64,000 nt of DNA from the NCBI RefSeq assembly GCF_019468565.1, contig NZ_CP080521.1:186001-250000 (forward strand), read 5' to 3'. This document shows, one piece after another, positions 41,704-53,700 of the stretch (the stretch's first letter is position 1; every line of letters starts with the position of its first letter). The DNA comes from Pseudonocardia sp. DSM 110487. GTDB taxonomy: Bacteria; Actinomycetota; Actinomycetes; Mycobacteriales; Pseudonocardiaceae. Below the pieces are notes generated by a model. The model saw nothing but the letters and a program-made list of their open reading frames with translations. It searched no databases and was not told where the DNA came from. The translations under genes and the position numbers were made by a program.

Positions 41704-44700
41704 ATGCGCGCGACCTATGCACACGATGGCGAGGCCACTGGCCTCGCCGTGTGTGCCGAGTCGTGCGCCGTGCGGCTGCGGCCCGGGCTCGCGGACGTCG
41801 CGATGTCGATCGTGCGTGGCGTGCTCATCATCGCCGGGCTACTCGTGGCGCTCTGGATGGGATCCGTGGTGATGGCGTCGCCCGCTTCGGCGGCCGTCGT
41901 CGTTCCGGCCGCGACCGCATCCACCGCGAAAGGTGGAAAGGGAAACTCCTCGGGTGGAGGCGAGAAGAAGTCTTCGGCCGAGAGTGAGTCGTCCGGGGGG
42001 AAGTCGGGCGGTGAGAAGAAGCCTTCGAGGGGTGAGAAGAAGTCTTCGTCCGAGGATGAGTCGTCCGGGGGGAAGTCGGGCGATGAGAAGAAGCCTTCGA
42101 GGGGTGAGAAGAAGTCTTCGTCCGAGGATGAGTCGTCCGAGGGGAAGTCGTCGAGCGGCGAGAAGAAGACTTCTGGGCAGAAGGATCCCGCGAAGTCGAC
42201 CTCGAGTGGCACCGTAAAGACCACGACCGGGAAGACCACGACCGGGAAGACCACGACCGGGAAGACCACGACCGGGAAGACCACGACCGGGAAGACCACG
42301 ACCGGGAAGACCACGACCGGGAAGACCACGACCGGGAAGACCACGACCGGGAAGACCACGACCGGGAAGACGACCACCGGGAAGACCACGACCGGGAAGA
42401 CCACGACCGGGAAGACCACGACCGGGAAGACCACGACCGGGAAGACCACGACCGGGAAGACCACGACCGGGAAGACCACAACCGGGAAGACCACAACCGG
42501 GAAGACCACAACCGGGAAGACCACAACCGGGAAGACGACCACCGGGAAGACGACCACCGGGAAGACGGTCGCTGCTCGGCCGAATCCGGCGTCGGTTGGT
42601 GTGCGCACGGCGATCGGTGTGAACGATGAAGAGACCGATGCGGTGCGGGACGCGAAGAAGATCGTCGCGGGGCTCCGCGGGACGACCGGGAAGCAGCGCG
42701 CCGAGCTCATCCGGCGGGCCGAGCGGTGGGCCGAGAAGGCGCGCGACGAGATCACCCGCGATCCGAAGGTCGCCGCCACGGTGAAGGCGGTGCTCGACAA
42801 GGCGGGCGTGCGCGACCAGGTCGACGACGCCGAGCGGCCGACCACCATGGAGGGCCACCGCTGCGCCGACGGTTCGTGGGGCGGCCAGGAGTGCGGTGCC
42901 GCGACTACGGGCGATCAGGGGCCGCCCGGCAAGCGCGGCCCGCCGTCCGAGGACCAGACGTCCGGGGCCGACGAGGGCGGAGCCGACGAGGGCAGGGCCC
43001 GCGTCGCGAAGGTCCTCGACGACCGGATCGCGGTCCAGCGCGGCCGCGACGCCCTCGCGATCGAGCGGAAGAACGTTGCCGCCGGCAAGGGCGACGCCGC
43101 GGCGTACGCCCGGCATGCACGAGCGCAGCAGGCCCTCGAGCGCAAGGTCGCCGCGGAGAGCAAGAAGCTGTCGCGCCACGAGAACAAGCTCATCGGCGAC
43201 GTCGTCGCCGGGCACCGCGCCCTCACGACCTCTGAGAAGACCCTCGCAGGCGAGCGCAAGCGCGTCGTCGCCGGCAAGCTGAGCGATGCGACCTACCGCG
43301 CCCACCTCGCCGCCTACTCCACCCGCCGATCGCAGGTCTACGCCGACACCGGCAAGCTGCAGGACATCCTCGGCGGCAGCGGCACGGACGGGCGTCCCGA
43401 CGATCTCGACGGGAACGGCGTCTCCGCCGGCTGCGACCGCTCCGGCGCGATCGCCGAGTGCTCCACCGCGAGCAGGGCGGGCGGGTCCACCAAGACGGAT
43501 CGCTGCGTGGCTCTCGCGGGCATCTCCGCCGGCTGCTCCGCCGCGGCCGGCTCCGGCCATCAGAAGGCCGCCGTCTCGTGCACGCTCACCGGCTCGGCGA
43601 AGGGCTGTCGCAGCTCCGCCACGTTCGGCAGCAACACCGCGTCGAGTTCGTGCGCCGGGGGTGCCGCGTGCGCGATGCGCAGCACGGCCACCGCCACCGA
43701 TGCCAGCACCAGCTGCCGCACGTCCGCTGGTTCGTGCACGGGTGACACGTCCGGCCCCCGCATGTCGGCGAAGGTCGCGGCCAACGTCACGTCGGCATCG
43801 TGTGAAGGCCGGTGCACGCTCACCGGACGCGTCGACGCCCGCAACGCCGACGCCGACTGCCGCGCCGAGAACGGCAACTGCAGCGTCCGCGGCGTCGGTC
43901 GCGGGGTGAGCAGCGGCGCCGCCTCCTGCCGGATCTCCGGTGGTACCTGCGACGCCACCGGCGGCGCCCGCTACGTGAACGGCGTGCTGTCGAGCACCGC
44001 CGACGCAGGAGTCGACTGCCACGCCGAGATCTGCCACGGCACCACCGACACCGCGGCCCGCGGCGCCGTGCGCGGGATCCCCGTCGCCGGCAAGACGGTG
44101 CCCGTCCGGGCCACGACCACCACGTCGAAGTGCACGATCAACTCCGGCGACTGCCGCTCGCAGGCGGGCTCCGACGTCACGACCGTCGCCGGCATGGTGG
44201 CCGGCACCCGCGACGGCGTCGCGAAGAGCACGGGCGGCTCGGACGCCGACTGCGCCGCCACGACCTGCGCGGTCGGCATCACCGGCGCGACTGCGGGGTC
44301 GGCCACCGGTGACGTCACGCGCGCCAGCTCGGGCACCGTCAGCTGCACGGTGCACGGCGCCGGTGGCACGTGCGAGACCGACACCGCCACGACGGTCGGC
44401 CACCACAGCGTCTCGACCGCCGACGCGGCCCTGCACTGCACCGGCGGCCCGGGCACGTGCGGCGGCGCCGCGGCGACCGAGGTCCAGGCCATCGACGCGG
44501 CGATCAGCGCCGTCCCGCGCGGCGCACGCGGCAACGTCGCCTGCACGGTGACCGGCGGCCGCTGCGACGCCACCACGAACGGCACGTCGACCACGGTCGG
44601 CGGGGGCGCGGGCCGCACCACGGCCACCGCCGCTCTGGACTGCCCGAAGGGCTGCACCGGCACCGCCACCAGCTCGACCGCCGCGTTCGCCGGCACCCGG

Positions 44701-47700
44701 CAAGCCAAGGCCACCACGGCCACGGTCACCTGCTCCCTGCAGAACGGCGCCTGCGGGGGCGAGGCGCGGTCGGCGGCCTCCACCACCGGCGACGCGATCG
44801 CGCTGCTGACCGGGAAGACATCCACCGGCACCCGGCTCGCGCTGTCCAGCGTGGCTGACGCGAACGCGCACCTGAACTGCGAGCGCGGCTGCACCGGCGG
44901 CGTGACGTCGGCGGCGAAGGGCTCGGACGGCATCGAGAAGCGCGGTTCCGACAGCTCGGCACGCTGCACGCTGACGGGTGGGACGTGCTCGGGCGCGTCC
45001 CGTTCGATCGCCAGCGGTGCCACCGACGTCGCGGACGTGGTGCGCGCGATCAACGAGGACGAGCAGCAGACACCCGCCCCGCTGGCGCCCGGCGACGGAT
45101 CCAGGCAGGCCATCTCCGCGCCGGTGGCGGGCCCGTCGAGCGTGTCGGACTCGTTCGCGCTCGCCGACTGCCCGGACGGCTGCACGGGCGGCGTGTACTC
45201 CCGCACGACCGGTTCGCACGCCCCGGTGCTGGCGAACCGGCACCCCGGCGGCACGGGTGCGCGCGGTCCCCCGTCGGCCAGCACGACCAACACCCGCGGT
45301 ACCTGCACGGCCACCGATCCCTGCCGGGTCCAGATCCAGTCGAGCTCCGGCGCGGGCGCCGGTGTGAACTACCTGGTCGAGCGCAATGCCAGCGCCACCG
45401 ACAACTCCGAGTCTTCCGGGAAGTCCGGGAAGGCAGCTCCGTCACCGCTGCCGGTGACGTCGAGCCAGTCCTGGGTCTACGCCCAGTGCGGTGGACCGGA
45501 CTGCGCGGTCCGCACCGTCAGCGACGCGTACACCAGCGGCGCCGGTGACGCCGCGAAGACCCACTCCCACTCCGCCGGCCGCTGCCGGGCCGAGACCGCC
45601 TGCGGCGTCGGCTCCGACGCCGGCGCCAGCACCCTCCTCCACACCGGCCTCGGCACCCCGCACGTGCGGGGCCGCAAGGCGACCTGGATCCCGGGTGTCG
45701 CGGGTTCCGCACAGTCCGGTTCCTCGCTCGACTGCCCGGACGGCTGCGACGGCGCCGTCACCGGCGACTCGACCTCGGCCGCCAGTCCCGACGGCGGCGC
45801 GACCGCCGGGATGGACGCGGTGCGCAACGGGTCGAAGCGGCCCGTGAGGCCCGCCGCAACCGACCCGGTCGCCACCGGCCGCGCCCATGCCTCCACCGCC
45901 TGCCAGCAGGCGTGGGGCGAGTGCCGGGCAGGGGTCGTCACCGGGGTTTCGGCGAGCGCCACCCCGAACGAGGCCGGCCGGTTCGGTGTGGCGTCGGCAT
46001 ACTCGTCCGGCAGCTGCGGCAGCGCGGCGAAGGCCTCGTGCCCGACGAAGGCCGCCTCGACGTCACTGGGCACCGACAACCCGACCACGCTGGGCAGGCC
46101 CGGAGTCGTCATCCCGGTCGGCGCGGCGAAGATGATCTCCAGCGCGACGTGCGCGAGAGCCGGATCGTGCGACACGTCCACCGGCGCCTACGCGGCCGAC
46201 CACCTGGCTGAGGCAACGGGTGCCTGCACCGGTGCGGGCTGCCGCGTCGGCACGACAGGACGGGCGACGGCAACCCCCACGCGCGGCGCACTGGCCCAGA
46301 TGATGAAGGCCGCGGCCGCCGCGGAGAAGCGAGCCGCTGCCAAGGCGTACGCGAAGATGTCGCCGGCGCAGAAGGCCGCCGCCCGCAAGGCCGCCGCACA
46401 GAAGGCCGCTGCCCAGCGGGCCGCGGCGAAGGAGGCGGCGGCTCGGCAGGGGACGGCATGCGCCGGACCGTGCGCGCCGACGACGGCGATCAGGGGTGCG
46501 CACATCGCGGTGGCCGGCTCCTCCTGCACCGCCACGTCGGCGAAGGCGTGCAAGGTCGACGGTCGGGTGGGCGCGACTCCGCAGGGAGCCCAGGCGTCGG
46601 CCGGGTGCACGGGCCTGGCGGCGTCGTGCCGGCACTCCTACGCGGTGCGCAGCGTGGTGAGCGACCGGTTCCGCGGCAACGTCGCCGTCGGCCGGGCCGC
46701 GTGCGGCGACCGTGCCGGTGCCGGCACGGGCTGGTGCGCGACGACGGCGCTGGCGGAGACGGACTACAGCCAGGCCCTCGCCGGTGCGGCGTGCGCGGGC
46801 AGCAAGACCGCGAACTGCACGTTCGCGTACCGGGGGAGCAGCGCATCCGGCCAGAAGGCGCGCAAGGCCGGTGCGAAGGCACTCGCCCACGGTTCCCAGA
46901 ACGGTCGGGTCGGCGGTGGAACCGTGCTGACGACCGCGCTCGCGGCCGCGGCCGGCAACCAGGCGATGGCCTCCGCTGCCTGCTACGGCACCAAGGGCAC
47001 GAACTGTCGTTACTCCTACATCGCTCGCGCGGGCGACAAGGCGCGAAAGGGCAGCAACAAGGCCGCGGCGCAGGCAGTGGGGTGGAAGAGCGGCCGGACC
47101 GGCGGCGGCGGTGTCGGAGTCGCGGCGCAGGCGATGGCCGGCCGGGGTTACGCGGCGGCAGCGGCGGTCTGCGAAGGCGTCGGCACCTGCCACCGCAGCT
47201 ACTCCGCCTCGGCGTCAGCCCGTGACTCCCACGGCGCGAACACGGCACGGGCCCACGCCGCCGGGTCCGGCCGCGGCGGCAAGGGCTCCGGCATGGTCCT
47301 CGTGATGGCGCAGGCCAAGGCCGGCCCGGGCTACGCGTACGCGGCGGCTGCGTGCTCCCGCGCGGCGAACTGCCGGTACGGCTACTCGGCGACGGCGAAG
47401 GCATCGGCCCGGTTCGGCGCCAACACGGCGTGGGCGAAGGCGCACGGTTCGGGCGGCGGCCGCGTGGGCTCGGGTGGAGTGGTGGTGAGCGCGCAGGCGC
47501 AGGCCGGCCCCGGCTACGCGTTCGCCGCGGCCTCGTGCACGGGAGCGCGGAACTGCCGCCACAGCTACGGCGCGCACGCCGAGGACTACGCGGCCTCGCA
47601 CGGCAGCTGGGCGTGGGCCCGCTCCGACGGCTCCGGCGGCGGTGGCCAGGGCAGCGGCGGCGTCGTCACCACTGCCGTGGCAATCGCGGGCAAGGGCTAC

Positions 47701-50700
47701 GCGCAGGCGCAGGCGTCCTGCTCCGGGGCGCGCAACTGCAGCACGGCGAAGAACCAGCACGTCAAGCCGATCATCGTCTACCGGGTCGTCACGAAGAAGA
47801 AGGTGAAGCAGGCGCCGCGCGGCTCCGGCAGCGGTGAGGACACCACGCGCACGTCGGTCGTCGACTGCGGGGCGGCGAACCAGGCGGGCGCGTCCTCGTG
47901 CACCGAGTACGGCAACGGGAAGAAGACCAGCTACGAGCTCAACGACCACACCCGTCGGGAACTGCGGTTCGAACGGCGGACCGGCAACGCCGACCAACGG
48001 CGCGAGGCCGAGTACTACATGGGCAAGGCGGGTGGCGACTACAACAGCCGCGTTCAGGGCAAGGACGCGAAGACCGGGAAGACGAAGGTCCAGTACGGGA
48101 CGATCGAGCGGCGCCCGCAGGACCAACTGACCAGCACCGCGACCACCGTGGTGATCAGCCGGACCGCACCGAAGATCATCAAGACGGACAAGGAGTCGCT
48201 GCCGCCACCGTCGATCGTCGTCGGGCGGACGACCTGCGGCACGTCCGGATCGATCCGCACCTGCGTCAACTCCGACGGCACCGGCAAGCAGGTCGGCAAG
48301 ATCGAGAAGTACGACACGAACGACATCTTCTCCCTCCAGAAGGCGTGCACCGGTGGCATCGGCGGCGCCTGCGGCCGGATGCTCGCGATGTCCGTCGGCG
48401 GCGACGAGATGCAGGTGCGCGACGGCAAGAAGATCATCAGCCTGCACGCAGGCCTCGCGCCGAAGGCGGCGCTGCCGCTGCCGAAGGGTGGCAACGGCGA
48501 GTCCTGCGGCCGCTACGCCGGGCCGGAGTTCCACTGCCAGTCGTTCGCAGGCGGCAAGCCGGTCGGTGATCCGCGCACGCTCTTCGGCTTCAAGGTCGAG
48601 AACCCGCTCAAGACGTACACGCAGTGCACCAGGACGGCCGTCTGCACCGATGTCGAGCAGGGCACGACCCTGCCGCGCTCGTTGCCGATGACCTACGACA
48701 AGGGTTGGCAGAACGAGCTCGCGGCATCCTGCAGCGCGAAGGGGGGCTCCAACTCCAGCACGTGCATCTCCGCGCGAGCCCTGGGCGACCCCGACGGGGT
48801 CGCCTGGGACACGACCAAGGAGATCAAGCTCTCCGTCACGCCGTTGGCGCAGAACAACCCGAGGTCCGGGTCCGTGACGACGGTGTTGAACCCGGACGGC
48901 TCCCGCCGCCTCACCACCGCCTACGACGCCACCCAGGGCGCTTACCTCGGCGGCTCGCTCGACGGCGGCGAGGTGCGGCTCCAGCCGCACCGGGCGGTGC
49001 CGGTCCGGGTGCTCCGCCTACCGGCAGGTGATCGCCAGTACCTGGGCGGCGACGACCGGCGGAACCTGTCGTTCGTCGACACCTACCCGGACGGCTCCAA
49101 GGTTCGCTGGGACGTCCACGACGACCAGCACGGCATCCGCACCTCCACCCGGACCACCTACGACTGGGGCCTCGTGCCGCGTCGGACGACCATCACCGAA
49201 GAGGTCCCGGCCGTGGTAACCGACGTCGGGACGAACACGGTGTTCGGCGCCCACGGTGTCGCCGAGGAACGCGGGTACCTGCGGGTCGCGAACACCGAGG
49301 GGACCTACACCAACGGCGACCCGAACAACCGGCGTGGCGGCAACGTGGTCTTCCGCCCCGACATGGTCCGCGACGGGCACATCATCGGCACCGACTCGGG
49401 CACTGACTGGCACCCCGTGATCGCGGTGGACGACCAGGGCCGGCACGTCATCAGCGGCACGTTGTCCAGCGGCGACGCCGTGTACCCCGCGAAGCTCCGC
49501 TCCCCGCGGATGGAAGACGGGAAGCCGGTCGAGGACCCGATGCTGCAGGTCGCGATGCCGTCCGACCACCAGACTCTCGTCGATGTCACCTCCGCGATGG
49601 GCGGCATGGACCAGAGCTACGCCGCCGTCGTGGACGGGGTCCGCTACCAGGTGTACACGCCCCGCATCGAGCGCGGATACGAGCGGTTGGTGCGAAACAG
49701 CAAGCACCTCTACGCGGACGTCACGGCCGATGGGGTCCCGCTCGGAACCCGGATCAAGACGGGCGCGCTCGGCGCCGGCAGCATCGCGCTGGACGCCGCG
49801 ACCCTGACCGGCACCAACGTCTACGAGTACGGCAACGACTGCCGCACGGCCGGCACGAACTGCGGGCGAGCCACCCGGGACGCGGCGCTCGGGCTTGTTT
49901 CGGTGCTGCCCGTCGGGAAGGGCATCGGATTCGTCGGCAAGTTGGGCGCCAAGGCGCTCAAACTCGGTGTCCGCGGCGGGGCGACCGCGGCCTCCGGCCT
50001 CGGTCGCATGACGGTCGCGCTCTCCGAGAAGGCGGCGGCGTCCCGGTTGGCCGGGTCCGCGCTCGCGAGGGGTGGTGCGCTCGCGGCCGGCGTGCGGGGC
50101 ACGGCGGCGTTCACCCGGCTCGCCACCGGTGCGGCGGCGGTGCAGCGGGTCGTCGGCCCAGCGGTGCGCGTGGGTTCCACCGCCGTGGTGCGTGTCGCGG
50201 GAGGGGGACGTTGGCTCGGCACGCAGTTGCTGCGGGGCGGCCGTGGCGCCGGCAACATGCTGACCGCGGGTGCGGCCGCCCTGGGCACCGTGGTGGATCC
50301 GGTCTTCCGGGTGGTCAACGTGATCCCGCCGCTGCGCGCCGGGTTCTACGCCCACACCGTCGACAACGCCGCCGAGGCCTACCACCAGGTGAGGGCGTGT
50401 GACGGGCGGACATCGTGCGCGCTGGCCGGGGCACACGCCGGTCTGCTCGCGTTCGACGTCCTCGCCGGGCGCGGCTTGACCAACACGTTCGAGAACGGGC
50501 CGGCCTGCGTGGGCGGGCACGTCGGAGGGTGCTCGTTGCTGGCGCTGGACGTGGCCGGCACCGGCGTGCTGGCCCATCCGGGTAAGCCGGTCCTCCGCGG
50601 CCCACCCCGGGAGCGGGCACCCTCCGACGCGGCCGACCGGACCGACCTGACTGCCGAGCTGAAGGCACAGGGGCGGGTCGACTCGAGGGTCGTCGATGTC

Positions 50701-53700
50701 CGCCCCGGCCGCGACGGCGGCGCGGTCGGGATGGACGCGCACGGGCAGCAGCGGGTCCTCACCGACCGGGGCGAGGACTTCCGCGATGTGGGGGTGCCGC
50801 AGGAGGACGTGACCGACTTCGTCATGACGGCCGTCACCGAGGGCACCGTCGTCCGGTCACTGCGCACGAAGCGCGGTACCCGCGCCGACTACGAGCTGGA
50901 CTGGAAGGGCGGGCGCTATCGCGTCACCGTGGCGGTCGATCGTCGCGGGCTCGTCGGCAGGGTCGATCGACCCGTGCGGATCGGCGATCCCCCGCGTCCG
51001 GGCCGGCCGGCGTCGCCGAAGATCAAGATCATCAAGTCCGCTCCGGGCGGGGCGTCGACCCCAGGAACGTTCCCCGGCTTGCGGAACGACCCTCTGCCGG
51101 GGCCGGTTGTCGACCGGATCAACGCCCCGGTCGAGCCGTCGCGCTGGTCGACCGTGACCAGGATTCCTGGCTACACCCCTTCGCGGACGACCGCGAGCCG
51201 CCCGATCGACTCGGCCACCGCGCCGGCGCGGACGTCCGCCGAGGTGCCGAAGGGTCGGACCTGGCTGCAGAAGATCGGTGACCAGGCGAAGGTGCTGCTC
51301 CTGCGCGCCGGCATGCAGACCGTCGCCGTCGCCGTGACCGCCTTCCCGTCGCCGGCCCGGCTCGACACCGTGCCGACCGACACGACGCCGTTCGTGAACT
51401 ACCAGTCCATCGGACCCAAGTGGCTGGTCTCGCGTGGCGACAAGGACTTCAACCCGTCGGCTCCCGACCTGTCGCTGCGGTCGCGCGGCGGGATGGGGCG
51501 GGGCATCTTGCGGACCGCCACCGACAGCCCGCCTCCGGGGGTGTCCCGGCGCGAGTGGCGCGCGGCCGACAACCCCGCGCGTGTGCAGCTGCGTGCCCGG
51601 TACGCGCAGGCGCAGCAGCGCGAGCTGGACTCCGCGCGCACAGACCTGGCCGCCGAACGGCAACGGCAGCAGGCTCTGCCGGCGGAGCAGCGGACGGTAC
51701 TGGACTTCGGGCCGGTCTCGCGGGCGAGCGCCGCGGCGGCTGATGCCTGGATGCGGGTGCGTCTCCAGGAGAACGCGGCCCCGCGCCCGGTCGGTGTGGT
51801 GCGGCTCGCCGTCGACGGCGACCGGACAGACGGGGCCGTGCAGCCGGTGCCCGTGCCGGACGCAGGCGGGCTCGTGCTGCCCCCCGAGGTGGCCGCGGTC
51901 GTGTTCGACCTGCCGCCTGCCGAGACCGACGCCTGCGCCGCCGTCTGCATCGTCTCGCGCCCGTCCGGCACGGAGGCCGACGACGGCGTGATCGCCTACG
52001 TCGACGCCAGCTCCGGGCGGATCCACCTCGACGCCGATCTGGCCACGGCGATGCTGACCGGACAGATCGGGACGGAGCAACGCCAGGCGCTCGGTCGGCA
52101 CCTGCTCGGTGCGCTGCAGAACGCGCAGCGGCCGTGGACGCAGCGGGTGGCCGACGGCGAGCCCTGGACCGCGGCCGACCTGGTGGCTGCTGGACAGTCG
52201 CGCGCGGCGACCCCGAAGCCGGCGACCGACGAACACGACGCCGCCTCCACGTTCGTCCTCGGGCTGCTCCGGGGCGAGCTGCCGGCCGGTGGCCCGGCCC
52301 GTGAGTCCGGCGCCGGGCTGACCGCTGCGCAGCTGCGCGCTATGGCGGACCTGCTGCGCTCAGTCACCGGCAGCGAGCTGCTGACCCCGCATGAGGTCGC
52401 CTACTTCTTCGGCGTGCCGCTCGCCGAGGTCGAGGACGTGGGATGCACCGGCATCTGCGTGGTCCGCAACTTGGACGAGCAGGTGGCGCGGACCGGGGTC
52501 GACGACCTGGTGATGTACGCCGACGGTGCGACCGGGCTGATCGTCGTCGACGCCCGGACCATGGATGCGCTGCGCGCCGGGGTCCTCGGGAAGGACGCGC
52601 TGCGCGCGCTGGGTCGGCACGAGCTCGCCGAGCTGCGCAACGCCCGGCTCCCCGAGGGGCAGCGGCTGCCGCACGACCGGCTCCCGGCGCTGCCCGACAT
52701 GACCCCGGTCGGCACTTGGCGGCGGGCGATGCAGCGCCTCGCCGCCGGCGAGTCGGTCGCAGAGTCGGACCTGGGCCCGTGGTTCGGGGAGAACTACCGC
52801 CATTACCGCCGCGACGGGACGGTCCACATCCGCCGGCGTGACGGCCGGGCCGACGACGACCTGCACCCGCAGCTGGTGCCCGCCGGTCAGGGTCGGGTGC
52901 GGGCCGCCGACGTGCCGGGGCCTGCCCGGTTCGTGCCGGGGAAGCCCGTGGCCGGGGACCACCACACGCTCAGCGGCCCGTGGCGGGAGATCGCCGACCT
53001 GGTGTCCGCAGGCCGCGGGTGGCTCAGCGGGAAGATCGCGGAGTGGTGGGCGGCAGGCAACCGCGAGCTCGCCGTGCGCGGCGAGCACACGCGCACCAAC
53101 GTCGGCGAGGCGCTGGGCACGATCGCGGGCGAGCACGCAGTGGAGGACCTGCAGCGGGAGTACGGGCCGCGCGGCTACCGGATCGAGGAGGTCCTCCGCG
53201 ATCTGAGCGTCGACGACACCCGCGCCGGCACGGGCCGGTTCGATCGGATTCTGCGCGTGACCAGGCCCGACGGCACCGCCGAGATCTGGATCATGGAGGA
53301 GAAGGCGCCTTCGAGCAGGCGTGGCAGCAGCTTCGGCCCGGATGGGGATCTTCTGCGCTACGAGCAGGGCCACCCCCGGTACGTGCTGCGCAAGCTGGAG
53401 GAGATGCGCGCTCGCGGCGGCGACGAGCGCGTGCTGGCCGACGAGATCCAGGCGGCGATCGACGCAGGACAGTTCCGGTACTTCGAGGTCCGGGCGCGAC
53501 CGATCGAGAACGAGCGGTACTCCGGCTACCTCCGGCGGGAGTTCGACCAGACCGACCGCACCACTCCGATCCGGGACGAGCGGGGCGCGACGTCGCCTCT
53601 GGTCGCGGCGCTGACGGCCGTGCTGGTGCCCGGCGCAGGGGTCGCCGTCGCGATCTTGGGCTGGCCGGCCGCCCTGGTGGTCGGTGCGCTGGGAGCGGTG

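Noticed and set aside
42220..42564. CRISPR-like periodicity
   Set aside because: Units are 15 bp with no unique spacers, are in frame in a gene and no cas genes are present.
41715..45243. Long minus-strand frames (377 and 1,134 codons) opposite the giant gene, one made of repeated VVFPV
   Set aside because: They mirror the tandem repeats and high-GC codon structure of the plus-strand gene, lack ribosome sites and show no protein family.
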